Shown in pieces: positions 27,781-35,759 of a DNA stretch of 64,000 nt. Both the position numbers and the translations under genes were made by a program. The number at the start of each line of letters is the position of its first letter. Positions within the stretch are counted from its first letter, which is position 1. Origin of the DNA: Tessaracoccus aquimaris (GTDB taxonomy: Bacteria > Actinomycetota > Actinomycetes > Propionibacteriales > Propionibacteriaceae); the NCBI RefSeq assembly GCF_001997345.1, contig NZ_CP019606.1, positions 682,001 through 746,000 on the forward strand, written 5' to 3'. The notes below the pieces were generated by a model that saw only the letters and a list, made by a program, of their open reading frames with translations, was not told the DNA's origin and did not search any database.

Positions 27781-28584
27781 ATGCGTATTGCCCGTTTCGC
27801 CCTCGCAGGCCAGGATCCCCAGTACGGGATCATCGAACTCGCCATTGACGGTGGTGACAACCCCGACTCGATCGCGACGCTGACCTCCGACCCGTTGGCA
27901 GGCGTCGCCGTCAATTACACGGGGGAGCGCCACGATCTCGACGAGGTCCGGCTGCTCTCGCCCGTGATCCCGCGCTCCAAGGTCATCGGCGTCGGCAAGA
28001 ACTACGCCGACCACGCCGCAGAGATGGGCGGCGAGGTGCCTGAGGCGCCGCTGCTGTTCTTCAAGCCGAACACCTCCGTGATCGGGCCAAACGAGACGAT
28101 CATCCGCCCCGCGGGCGTCACCGACCTGCAGTACGAGGGCGAACTGGCCGTCGTGATCGGCCGGATCTGCAAGCAGGTGCCGGTCGAGCGGGTGCCCGAT
28201 GTCATCTTCGGCTACACCATCGGCAACGACGTCACCGCGCGCGACTGGCAGCGCACCGACGGGCAGTGGGCGCGGGCAAAGGGCTCCGACACGTTCCTGC
28301 CGCTCGGGCCGTGGATCAACACGCATCTGACGCTGGACGAGGCGGGCAAGCTCGAGATCGAGACCCGGCTCGGCGATGACGTCAGGCAGCATGGCTCCAC
28401 GTCGCAGATGGTGCGCGGGGTCGCCGAACTGGTGTCCTACATCACCCAGTCGATCACGCTGCTGCCCGGCGACGTCATCCTCACGGGCACGCCGGCGGGC
28501 GTCGGTCCCATGGAGCCCGGCGACGAGGTGCACGTCTCGGTGACAGGGCTTGGCACGCTGTCGAACCCGGTCGCGGACGAGTGA
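27781..28584 (+). CDS. fumarylacetoacetate hydrolase (FAH) family protein
   Basis: 267 residues. N-terminal small domain, then the FAH catalytic fold: KVIGVGKNYADHAAEMGG, FFKPNTSVIGPNE, YEGELAVVIGR with the metal-binding acidic residues, GYTIGNDVTARDWQ and GDVILTGTPAGVGPMEPGD. Relatives hydrolyse or decarboxylate 2-oxo acid derivatives, for example oxaloacetate or acylpyruvates. The specific substrate is unknown. A TAGGCT hexamer lies 7 bases before the ATG (leaderless). The CPBP gene overlaps its stop. Confidence 0.88.
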   Translation: MRIARFALAGQDPQYGIIELAIDGGDNPDSIATLTSDPLAGVAVNYTGERHDLDEVRLLSPVIPRSKVIGVGKNYADHAAEMGGEVPEAPLLFFKPNTSVIGPNETIIRPAGVTDLQYEGELAVVIGRICKQVPVERVPDVIFGYTIGNDVTARDWQRTDGQWARAKGSDTFLPLGPWINTHLTLDEAGKLEIETRLGDDVRQHGSTSQMVRGVAELVSYITQSITLLPGDVILTGTPAGVGPMEPGDEVHVSVTGLGTLSNPVADE

Positions 28585-29504
28585 GCGAAGTTCCCCGCCT
28601 GGTGGCGGTCGGCGACCCCGCCGATCCGCCGTCGGGAGTGAGCTACCCGCTGGCCTACCGGCACCCCGGCGCCAGCGCGTTCCAGTCGGTGTTCGGCATC
28701 CTCGTCGGGTTCGCCGCCTTCGCGCTGCTTGTTCCGCTGACGGCCCGGTTCGTGCTGATGATCACGCACCTGTACCGCGGCGGCGACTGGCAGGCCTACC
28801 TGGCACGCGCGGACGCCTACGAACTGCCCGAGGGCCCCGCGTCGGGGCAGTTGGGGCTTGCGCTGCTGATCCCGATCTCGATCCTGCTGGTGCGCTTCGT
28901 GCAGGGCGTCAAGCCGCGCTGGCTCGCCTCCGTGCAGCCGGGCATGCGGTGGCGTTACCTGCTGATCGCGCTCGTCGTGGCGGCCGTCGTCCTGAACGGC
29001 GTGCTCTGGCTCTCGTTCGCCGCAAAGGGGATGCCGCAGTGGCATTCGGGGCAGGATGGCTGGCTCGGGTTCCTGATCGTGATGCTGATCACCTCGCCGC
29101 TGCAGGCGGCGGCGGAGGAGGTCTTCTTCCGTGGCTACCTGCTGCAGGCGATCGGGTCGGCGACCGGCAGGAAGTGGGTCGGCGTGGCAGGCTCGGCGCT
29201 CCTGTTCGCGCTGCTGCACGGCGTGCAGAACCCGGCCCTGTTCACGCACCGGTTGGCCTTCGGCCTGATCGCTGGGGCCCTCGTGGTCGTCACGGGCGGC
29301 CTGGAGGCGGGTATCGCGGCGCACATCGTCAACAACATCGCGGCCTACGTCTACGCGATGTTCTCCACCTCGGTCGCCGAGTTGAAGCAGGTCACGGGGA
29401 TCACATGGTCGGACGCGGCCTGGGACATCGCCGGATTCGCCGCCTTCGCGGCGGCCGCGTGGTGGGTGGGAACCCGCTTACGGCTCGCGACGCGGACCCC
29501 GTGA
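28581..29504 (+). CDS. CPBP-family intramembrane metalloprotease
   Basis: 307 residues with about eight hydrophobic segments. The CPBP/Abi motifs are in order: EEVFFRGYLLQ (double Glu and Arg), FALLHG (first His) and HIVNN (second His), so the metal site is complete. Bacterial members act as membrane proteases or as self-immunity and protein-sorting factors; the substrate is unknown. The GTG start overlaps the stop of the FAH gene (GTGA), so the two are translationally coupled. Confidence 0.87.
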   Translation: MSEVPRLVAVGDPADPPSGVSYPLAYRHPGASAFQSVFGILVGFAAFALLVPLTARFVLMITHLYRGGDWQAYLARADAYELPEGPASGQLGLALLIPISILLVRFVQGVKPRWLASVQPGMRWRYLLIALVVAAVVLNGVLWLSFAAKGMPQWHSGQDGWLGFLIVMLITSPLQAAAEEVFFRGYLLQAIGSATGRKWVGVAGSALLFALLHGVQNPALFTHRLAFGLIAGALVVVTGGLEAGIAAHIVNNIAAYVYAMFSTSVAELKQVTGITWSDAAWDIAGFAAFAAAAWWVGTRLRLATRTP

Positions 29505-29522
29505 GGGAGCGCGCCGCTCAGT

Positions 29523-29552
29523 TTGTGGCGCACGGAATCGATGGTGTAATGT
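29523..29552 (+). promoter_or_regulatory. probable tRNA promoter
   Basis: TTGTGG (29523-29528) and TAATGT (29547-29552) are separated by 18 bases, 33 bases before the mature tRNA-Gln. Confidence 0.45.
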
Positions 29553-29584
29553 TCTTCTTCGTGCCCGGGCAACCGGTAGCACAC

Positions 29585-29656
29585 AGGGGTATGGGGTAAT
29601 TGGCAGCCCGACGGTTTCTGGTTCCGTTAGTTCAGGTTCGAGTCCTGGTACCCCTG
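29585..29656 (+). tRNA. tRNA-Gln (anticodon CTG)
   Basis: A 72-base cloverleaf: acceptor AGGGGTA with TACCCCT, D arm with GGGGTAATTGGCAGCCC, anticodon loop TTCTGGT (CTG at 34-36), T arm with GGTTCGAGTCC, discriminator G. It reads CAG codons. The CCA end is not encoded. tRNA-Glu follows after 28 bases, probably on the same transcript. Confidence 0.95.
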
Positions 29657-29684
29657 CGGAAGCTGCTAGGCTTCCACACGCTAG

Positions 29685-29757
29685 GGCCCCGTTGTGTAGC
29701 GGCCTAGCACGCCGCCCTCTCAAGGCGGTAGCGCGGGTTCGAATCCCGTCGGGGCTA
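29685..29757 (+). tRNA. tRNA-Glu (anticodon CTC)
   Basis: A 73-base cloverleaf: acceptor GGCCCCG with CGGGGCT (first pair is a G-U wobble), anticodon stem CCGCC/GGCGG with loop CTCTCAA (CTC at 34-36), T arm GGTTCGAATCC, discriminator A. It reads GAG codons. Confidence 0.95.
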
Positions 29758-29759
29758 CG

Positions 29760-29790
29760 AAGACCCGGTCAGTAGTGACCGGGTCTTTTT
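29760..29790 (+). terminator. rho-independent terminator of the tRNA transcript
   Basis: AAGACCCGGTC (29760-29770) pairs with GACCGGGTCTT (29777-29787), with a 6-base loop and a run of five T at 29786-29790. Confidence 0.92.
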
Positions 29791-29822
29791 CGTGTCCCCG
29801 GGGCTCGGGTTGGGGGCGCATT

Positions 29823-29900
29823 TGAGCATGTTTGGTTGCTCGTTGCGCGACACGCCGGGAAATCAGGGCGTGTCGCGCAACGACTCACCAGACATGCTCA
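29823..29900. repeat. long palindrome, 34-bp imperfect stem
   Basis: Outer arm TGAGCATGT pairs with ACATGCTCA (9 bp), a middle part pairs 7 of 9 including two G-U, and the inner arm CGTTGCGCGACACGCC pairs with GGCGTGTCGCGCAACG (16 bp) around a 10-base loop. It lies between the tRNA terminator and the SIP gene, with no U tail. It may be a REP-like element or a miniature mobile element; I found no second copy in the window. Confidence 0.7.
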
Positions 29901-29982
29901 TCCACCCCGGCGACGAATTACGCTATGGCGTGCTTGCTAAAATGCCGCTAGGGTTTTCCCGACAACCGACGAAGGGAACCCG

Positions 29983-30783
29983 ATGGCCTTCAGCGACGCC
30001 CGCAAGGAGCGTGGTCTCTACCACGCCGAGGTCGCCGCGACGGAGCGGATCAGCCCCCACCTCGTCCGGCTGACCTTCGGATCGGCCGACCTTGCGAGCC
30101 TGCCGCGGCACGGCTTCGACCATTGGGTGCGGCTCTTCTTCCCGCATCCGGAGCGCGGCGACGCCGACTACTCGCACCTGCCCGAGACCTTCGGCGTCAC
30201 CGGGTACCTGAAGTACCTGAGGCAGCGCTCCGGGGGGCGCCCTGCCGTTCGGAGTTACACGATCCGGCAGCAGCGCGAGCAGGAGATCGACGTCGACTTC
30301 ATCGCCCACGGCGACGCGGGGCTCGCCGGTCCGTGGGCCGCCCGGGCGAAGCCGGGGGAGAGGGTCGCGCTGATCGACCAGGGCCGCGGCTTCGACCTGC
30401 TGCCTGACGCCGAGCACCACGTGCTGGTCGGCGACGAGTCGGCGATGCCCGCCGTCCTCGGCGTGCTGCGTGATCTCCCCTCCAACGCTCAAGGCCTGGC
30501 GATCATCGAGGTGCCTGACCTCGCTGACGCGCAGGAGGGCCCGGCGCCGTCCGGGGTCGAGGTGCGCTGGGTGGTGCGCGACGACCGTGACGCGCGCCCG
30601 GGATCGGTCGCGCTCGAGGAGTTGCGGGGCCATCGGCCCGAGCGCCCCGAACGGGTCTCGGCCTTCGTCGTCGGAGAGCAGGGCCTTGCCGCGGGAGGCC
30701 GTCGACACCTCGTCGACTGCGGCGTGCCGAAGTCGCGGATCGCGTTCACGGGATTCTGGAGGGTCGGCAGGGCCGCCGACTGA
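29983..30783 (+). CDS. siderophore-interacting protein (FAD-dependent ferric reductase family)
   Basis: 266 residues of the SIP/ViuB family. The FAD-binding domain has VRSYTIRQQ; a NAD(P)H-binding-like C-terminal half has LVGDESAMPAV and ends with the family's FTGFWRVG. Such proteins reduce ferric siderophores in the cytoplasm to release iron. GAAGGGAACC precedes the ATG. No siderophore transporter is next to it, and I see no clear iron box upstream. Confidence 0.9.
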   Translation: MAFSDARKERGLYHAEVAATERISPHLVRLTFGSADLASLPRHGFDHWVRLFFPHPERGDADYSHLPETFGVTGYLKYLRQRSGGRPAVRSYTIRQQREQEIDVDFIAHGDAGLAGPWAARAKPGERVALIDQGRGFDLLPDAEHHVLVGDESAMPAVLGVLRDLPSNAQGLAIIEVPDLADAQEGPAPSGVEVRWVVRDDRDARPGSVALEELRGHRPERPERVSAFVVGEQGLAAGGRRHLVDCGVPKSRIAFTGFWRVGRAAD

Positions 30784-30829
30784 GCCAGCCATGACGTCGC
30801 GGCCACCCTTCTCGTGCCGCGACACAAGA

Positions 30830-30864
30830 CGAGCGGTCCGGTGCTGGACACACCGGACCGCTCG
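30830..30864. terminator. bidirectional terminator between the SIP gene and the IclR regulator gene
   Basis: A 14-bp stem, CGAGCGGTCCGGTG (30830-30843) with its complement at 30851-30864, between convergent genes. Confidence 0.8.
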
Positions 30865-30894
30865 CGCGCGTGAGATCAGCTCGCGCGTGTCATC

Positions 30895-31620
30895 TCACTC
30901 GGGGGCGCCGCTGCGGCGCAGCACCTCGCTCAACCGCTCGGCGGCGGCGAGCACCGCGGGCGCGTGCAGGCGACCGGGGGAGCGGGTAAGCCGCTCGATG
31001 GGGCCGGACACCGACACGGCGGCGATCAGCTTGCCCGACGGTGCGAGCACCGGCGCCGACACCGACGCGACGCCCGCCTCACGCTCGGCGACCGACTGGG
31101 CCCAGCCGCGCCTGCGCACCGACTGCAGCGTCGACAGCGTGAACGACGCGGTGTCGAGAAGCTTCTCCAACTTGTCCGGTTCCTCCCACGCGAGCAGCAC
31201 CTGCGCGGCCGATCCCGCCGTCATGGGAAGTTGCGCGCCGACCGGGACGGTGTCGCGCAGGCCGTGCGGCCGCTCGACCGAGGCGACGCAGATGCGGATG
31301 TCGCCCTGGCGGCGGAACAACTGCACCGACTCGCCCGTGATGTCGCGCAGCCGGTTCAGGATCGGGCCGGCGGTCGCCAGCAACGGATCCTCCCCGGCCG
31401 ACTCGGCCAACTCGATCAGGCGCGGCCCGAGCACGAAGCGGCCCTGCAGATCGCGGCCGACGAACCGGTGGTGCTCGAGCGCGACCGCAAGCCGGTGGGC
31501 GGTCGGGCGGGCCAGCCCTGTCGCCGTCACCAGCCCCGCGAGCGTCAAGGGATTGCGCTCGAGAGCCGAGAGGACGGCCGCCGCTTTGTCGAGTACGCCA
31601 ACTCCTGAAGTTTCGTCCAT
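30895..31620 (-). CDS. IclR-family regulator, probable regulator of leucine genes (LtbR/NdgR-like)
   Basis: 241 residues: an N-terminal winged helix ([30 protein letters not shown]) and a C-terminal IclR effector domain ([28 protein letters not shown]...). It is transcribed divergently from leuCD. In other actinobacteria the IclR protein in this position (LtbR, NdgR) controls leuCD and leuB; I infer the same. A TAATCT hexamer 6 bases before the ATG indicates leaderless transcription. Confidence 0.88.
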   Translation of the reverse strand: MDETSGVGVLDKAAAVLSALERNPLTLAGLVTATGLARPTAHRLAVALEHHRFVGRDLQGRFVLGPRLIELAESAGEDPLLATAGPILNRLRDITGESVQLFRRQGDIRICVASVERPHGLRDTVPVGAQLPMTAGSAAQVLLAWEEPDKLEKLLDTASFTLSTLQSVRRRGWAQSVAEREAGVASVSAPVLAPSGKLIAAVSVSGPIERLTRSPGRLHAPAVLAAAERLSEVLRRSGAPE

Positions 31621-31724
31621 ATGGTGAGATTATCAATCCGCATAGTGGACACGCAACATGGATTCGCGCTCAGCTTGGTCATACTGAACCGCAGTTGAAA
31701 ATGATTCGTCAGAAGCGAGGAGCC
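31621..31724. promoter_or_regulatory. divergent control region of the IclR gene and leuCD
   Basis: 104 bases, AT-richer than the surroundings. CCATATGG spans the regulator start (31617-31624). GTGGACAC (31646-31653) shares GGACAC, in inverse orientation, with the centre of the inverted repeat between leuB and cimA. GCGAGGAG before leuC is its ribosome binding site. It is a plausible home for the regulator's operator; the exact site is not resolved. Confidence 0.4.
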
Positions 31725-33122
31725 ATGGGGAAGACCCTGAGCGAGAAGGTATGGGACGCGCACGTCGTCCGGTCGGCCGAGGGTGAGCCCGACCTGCTCT
31801 ACATCGATCTGCATCTCGTGCACGAGGTCACGAGCCCGCAGGCGTTCGAGGGCCTCCGCCTCGCAGGTCGCCCCGTCCGTCGCCCGGACCTCACGCTCGC
31901 CACCGAGGATCACAACACCCCCACGCTGAACATCCTCGCCCCGATCGCCGACCCCGTCTCGAAGAAGCAGGTCGACACGCTGCGCCAGAACGCCAAGGAC
32001 TTCGGCGTGCGCATCCACTCGCTCGGCGACAAGGACCAGGGCGTCGTCCACATCATCGGCCCCCAGTTGGGCGTCACGCAGCCCGGCATGACGATCGTGT
32101 GCGGCGACTCGCACACCTCCACGCACGGCGCGTTCGGCGCGCTCGCCTACGGCATCGGCACCTCCGAGGTCGAGCATGTCCTGGCCACCCAGACGCTGCC
32201 CCAGGCAAAGCCGAAGACCATGGCCGTCAACATCAACGGCGAACTGCCCGACGGCGTCACCGCCAAGGACATCGTGCTGACGCTGATCGCCAAGGTCGGC
32301 ACCGGCGGCGGCCAGGGATACATCGTCGAGTACCGCGGCGACACCATCGAGAACCTGTCGATGGAGGGCCGCATGACGATCTGCAACATGTCGATCGAGT
32401 GGGGCGCGAAGGCGGGCATGATGGCCCCCGATGACACCACGTTCGCCTACCTGAAGGGCCGCCCGCACGCGCCCGAGGGCGAGGACTGGGACGCCGCCGT
32501 CGAGTACTGGCGGACGCTGAGGTCGGACGACGACGCCACGTTCGACGTCGAGGTCGACATCGACGCGACGAAGCTGACCCCGTTCGTCACCTGGGGCACC
32601 AACCCGGGCCACGGCGTCCCGCTCGGAGGCGCCGTCCCCGCACCGGAGGACTTCGACTCGGAGGTCGAGCAGGCCACCGCCAAGCGTGCGCTTGAGTACA
32701 TGGACCTGAAGCCGGGTACGCCGATGCGCGAGATCGCCGTCGACACCGTCTTCCTGGGGTCCTGCACCAACGGCCGCATCGAGGACCTGCGGTTGGCCGC
32801 ATCCGTGCTCGAGGGCCGCAAGAAGGCCGACTCCGTCCGGATGCTGGTGGTGCCGGGCTCCGCCCGCGTCCGCCTGCAGGCCGAGACCGAGGGCCTCGAC
32901 AAGATCTTCCTCGACTTCGGTGCCGAGTGGCGCGCCGCAGGGTGCTCGATGTGCCTCGGCATGAACCCCGACCAGTTGGCCCCGGGCGAGCGCTCCGCGT
33001 CGACGTCGAACCGCAACTTCGAGGGTCGCCAGGGCAAGGGCGGTCGAACGCACCTCGTCTCGCCCGCGGTCGCCGCCGCAACGGCCATCACCGGCCACCT
33101 GTCCGCCCCCGCCGATCTCTGA
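31725..33122 (+). CDS. leuC: 3-isopropylmalate dehydratase large subunit
   Basis: 465 residues of the aconitase family. The [4Fe-4S] ligands are the Cys in [11 protein letters not shown] and the pair in [13 protein letters not shown]. Substrate-binding motifs include [32 protein letters not shown]. With LeuD it isomerises 2-isopropylmalate to 3-isopropylmalate. leuD follows by 15 bases. Confidence 0.97.
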   Translation: MGKTLSEKVWDAHVVRSAEGEPDLLYIDLHLVHEVTSPQAFEGLRLAGRPVRRPDLTLATEDHNTPTLNILAPIADPVSKKQVDTLRQNAKDFGVRIHSLGDKDQGVVHIIGPQLGVTQPGMTIVCGDSHTSTHGAFGALAYGIGTSEVEHVLATQTLPQAKPKTMAVNINGELPDGVTAKDIVLTLIAKVGTGGGQGYIVEYRGDTIENLSMEGRMTICNMSIEWGAKAGMMAPDDTTFAYLKGRPHAPEGEDWDAAVEYWRTLRSDDDATFDVEVDIDATKLTPFVTWGTNPGHGVPLGGAVPAPEDFDSEVEQATAKRALEYMDLKPGTPMREIAVDTVFLGSCTNGRIEDLRLAASVLEGRKKADSVRMLVVPGSARVRLQAETEGLDKIFLDFGAEWRAAGCSMCLGMNPDQLAPGERSASTSNRNFEGRQGKGGRTHLVSPAVAAATAITGHLSAPADL

Positions 33123-33137
33123 GAGGGACCGAAGAAC

Positions 33138-33743
33138 ATGGAAGCCTTCATCAACCACACCGGCATCGCGGTCCCGCTGCAGCGCAGCAACGTCGACACC
33201 GACCAGATCATCCCCGCCGTCTACCTGAAGCGCATCACGCGCACAGGCTTCGAGGACGGGTTGTTCGCCGCCTGGCGCAACGATCCCGAGTTCGTGCTGA
33301 ACAAGGAGCCGTTCTCCACCGGCACGATCCTGATCCCCGGGCCCGACTTCGGCACCGGCTCCTCCCGCGAGCACGCCGTCTGGGCGCTGCAGAACTACGG
33401 CTTCAAGGTCGTCATCGGCACCCGCTTCGGCGACATCTTCCGCTCCAACTCGGGCAAGGCGGGCCTCCTGGTCGCCGTCGTCTCGGAGGCCGACCGCGAC
33501 GCGCTGTGGGAGGCCATCGAGGCCGACCCCAACGTCGAGACCACGGTCGACCTGCCAACGCAGACGATCACCCGGGGCGACCTGACGGTGGGCTTCGAGA
33601 TCGACGACTACACCAAGCACCGCCTGCTCAACGGCCTCGACGACATCTCGCTGACGCTGCAGCACGCCGACACCATCTCCGACTACGAGGCGACCCGCCC
33701 GTCGTTCAAGCCTAAGACGCTCCCGGCCCGCACCGCCGGCTGA
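33138..33743 (+). CDS. leuD: 3-isopropylmalate dehydratase small subunit
   Basis: 201 residues. The swivelling domain has [15 protein letters not shown] and [17 protein letters not shown], the standard LeuD signatures. It forms the heterodimer with LeuC. GAGAGGGACC precedes the ATG. Confidence 0.97.
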   Translation: MEAFINHTGIAVPLQRSNVDTDQIIPAVYLKRITRTGFEDGLFAAWRNDPEFVLNKEPFSTGTILIPGPDFGTGSSREHAVWALQNYGFKVVIGTRFGDIFRSNSGKAGLLVAVVSEADRDALWEAIEADPNVETTVDLPTQTITRGDLTVGFEIDDYTKHRLLNGLDDISLTLQHADTISDYEATRPSFKPKTLPARTAG

Positions 33744-33760
33744 GTCCCAGATACAGCCTC

Positions 33761-33789
33761 ACGGCCCGCCTCCACCGGAGGCGGGCCGT
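33761..33789 (+). terminator. rho-independent terminator after leuD
   Basis: A perfect 13-bp stem, ACGGCCCGCCTCC (33761-33773) with its complement at 33777-33789, and a three-base loop. Confidence 0.8.
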
Positions 33790-33857
33790 CGGCGTTGCCG
33801 CCCACGGGACCCGGCGTTCCTCGTAGGCTGACCAGCACACCCGCGGAAGGAACGCCG

Positions 33858-34688
33858 ATGTCACTCAAAGGGGTCGCGACCAGGACCATTGCCCTGCTCG
33901 AGGCCGGAACCTACGTCGCCCCGTCAGGCCGCACCGTCTCGATTCGGGATGCGCAGCGGGCGGCCGTCGCCCGGACGCTGCTGTTCCGGCCCGGCGACCT
34001 GGCCGAACTCCTGACCGACGACCCCGCCGCGCCGGGAGCAGCGGTGCGCGGGGTGACGGTCTCGGACGAGAGCACACAGGCGGCGGCCAGGCGACTCGTC
34101 GAGGAGGGCGCCTCCGACGTCGTCCTGCTCAACTTCGCCTCGGCACGCAATGCGGGAGGCGGGTTCATCAACGGCGCCAAGGCGCAGGAGGAGGACCTCT
34201 GCCGCTGCTCGGGGCTCTACCCGACGCTGATGACACAGGACGGCTACTACCGGGCCAACCGCGATCAGGACAGCCTCCTCTACACCGACCACATGATCTA
34301 CTCCCCGGGCGTCGTGTGGTTCGCCACCGAGTCGAGGGGCCCCCTGCTCGAGCGGCCGTTCCTCGCATCGGTGATCACCGCACCCGCACCGAACGCCGGT
34401 CAGTTCCTCGCTCACAGCCAGGGCAGCGAGGCTGACGTCGATGCGTGCCTGCTCCGCCGCGCGGGAATGGTGCTCGCCTTGGCGCGCGACCGGGGACACC
34501 GCAACGTCCTGCTTGGCGCGTGGGGATGCGGCGTGTTCCGCAACAGTCCGGCCGCGGTGGCGGAGGCCTTCGCACGGTGGCTCGCCGCGCCCGGCTTCGC
34601 CGACGCTTTCGACGCTGTGCACTTCGCCGTCTACGGCCGCGGCGACACCGTCGAGGCGTTCCGGAAGCGGTTCGGGCGGCGCCCGTGA
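33858..34688 (+). CDS. TIGR02452-family protein, microbial PARG-like ADP-ribose hydrolase
   Basis: 276 residues. The core ARNAGGGFINGAKAQEEDL carries the poly(ADP-ribose) glycohydrolase signature GGG-x(6-8)-QEE, with the two catalytic glutamates. LLGAWGCGVFRN is the phosphate loop of the macrodomain-like fold. Bacterial PARG-like enzymes remove ADP-ribose from proteins or nucleic acids. GGAAGG precedes the ATG. The next gene starts on its stop codon, so the two are coupled. What is ADP-ribosylated in this organism cannot be read from the window. Confidence 0.83.
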   Translation: MSLKGVATRTIALLEAGTYVAPSGRTVSIRDAQRAAVARTLLFRPGDLAELLTDDPAAPGAAVRGVTVSDESTQAAARRLVEEGASDVVLLNFASARNAGGGFINGAKAQEEDLCRCSGLYPTLMTQDGYYRANRDQDSLLYTDHMIYSPGVVWFATESRGPLLERPFLASVITAPAPNAGQFLAHSQGSEADVDACLLRRAGMVLALARDRGHRNVLLGAWGCGVFRNSPAAVAEAFARWLAAPGFADAFDAVHFAVYGRGDTVEAFRKRFGRRP

Positions 34689-35737
34689 TCGCCCAGGGAC
34701 TGCTCAGTGGCCCCCGTGGACGGCGGTTCCTGCTCGGCTTCGCCCAAGGAAGCGAGTGGGCCAAGACGGCAGGCCGGGGCGAGTTGCCGCTGCGGCGCGC
34801 TGTCTTCCACACGTCCTACCGGATCGAGGTGGGGCGCGGCCGGTCGATCTCGGTGCTCAGTTCCGAGCCCTACCAGGGGCCGCGCTATGACGTGGCCGAC
34901 GTCGTCGCGGCGCTGCCGGGTGTGCCGTTGGCCGAGCCGACCGACGACCTTCTTGTCGATGCCCTGAAGGGCAGCGTCGACGCCGCAATGTACTGGCAGG
35001 AGCCAGACGGCGACGACCTGCTCTGCGCGATCCCGGCGGTCCGCGACGGGCTAGCACGGGTCGCCGACCACCTGGCCGGCGCCCCGCTGCTCGAACGCTG
35101 GGCGGGGCCGATGGACCCGGCCGACCAGCGCTCCCTTGTCTGGGAGGCGCAGCGGTACCGGCAGGGAACCGTCGACCTGCGACGCTGGCGCAGCGATGCC
35201 CTCTCGTCGGAGCGTCGCGCGTTGAAGGACCGACCCGCACGGGCCGATGCCAACGTCAGCGGCAACTGGTGGTCGTGCCCGCCCCACGAACTGCGCAGGT
35301 CGACCGGATCGGCGTCAGATGGGCTTCCGCTCGGCGTGCACCTCATCGAGGACGCGCTCGGCTGGACCGAGGCCGACGCCACCCGACTGCGGATCGACCC
35401 GAAGGCGCGCGTCCTCGAGATCGCCTCCGCCGACGACTGGGCGCGCCTGTGCCGCGACCATCCCCTCGACGTCACGGCCAGTCGACGCCACGACTGGTAC
35501 CGGGCGACCGGACGCGACGGCGCCTGGGTCGTGCCCGACTGGTGCGCCGTCGCCGAGCGCTACGACGGCGTCCATCTCACGATCGCCTGCTACCTGGAGG
35601 CCGCCACCACGGCGATCCCCGTCGACGGGGACCGCGCGAGCGTGATCGCGGGTTGCGACCCCGACTCCACCTGGTGGCTGAACGACTCCGTCGTCACGCC
35701 CGAGGGAATCGAGAGGCTGCGCATCGAAGGGGACTAG
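34685..35737 (+). CDS. unrecognised protein translationally coupled to the PARG-like gene
   Basis: 350 residues, soluble, with no signal peptide. The GTG start overlaps the preceding TGA as GTGA. The N-terminal part (about 1-70) opens LLSGPRGRRFLLGFA; the middle (about 75-170) is helical and rich in acidic residues. The C-terminal part (about 220-345) has GVHLIEDALGWTEADATRL, WYRATGRDGAWVVPDWCAVAERYDGVHLTIACYL and AGCDPDSTWWLND. That last stretch resembles a segment I remember from uncharacterised actinobacterial proteins but cannot name. Coupling implies a joint role, so a substrate-binding or opposing activity for ADP-ribose chemistry is possible; that is inference. Confidence 0.75.
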   Translation: MIAQGLLSGPRGRRFLLGFAQGSEWAKTAGRGELPLRRAVFHTSYRIEVGRGRSISVLSSEPYQGPRYDVADVVAALPGVPLAEPTDDLLVDALKGSVDAAMYWQEPDGDDLLCAIPAVRDGLARVADHLAGAPLLERWAGPMDPADQRSLVWEAQRYRQGTVDLRRWRSDALSSERRALKDRPARADANVSGNWWSCPPHELRRSTGSASDGLPLGVHLIEDALGWTEADATRLRIDPKARVLEIASADDWARLCRDHPLDVTASRRHDWYRATGRDGAWVVPDWCAVAERYDGVHLTIACYLEAATTAIPVDGDRASVIAGCDPDSTWWLNDSVVTPEGIERLRIEGD

Positions 35738-35759
35738 GAGGGTTCAGTACCCTGGCCGG

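Noticed and set aside
29792..30073. A 93-codon plus-strand frame starting near the tRNA terminator.
   Set aside because: It runs through the palindrome and out of frame into the SIP gene; no motif or ribosome binding site.
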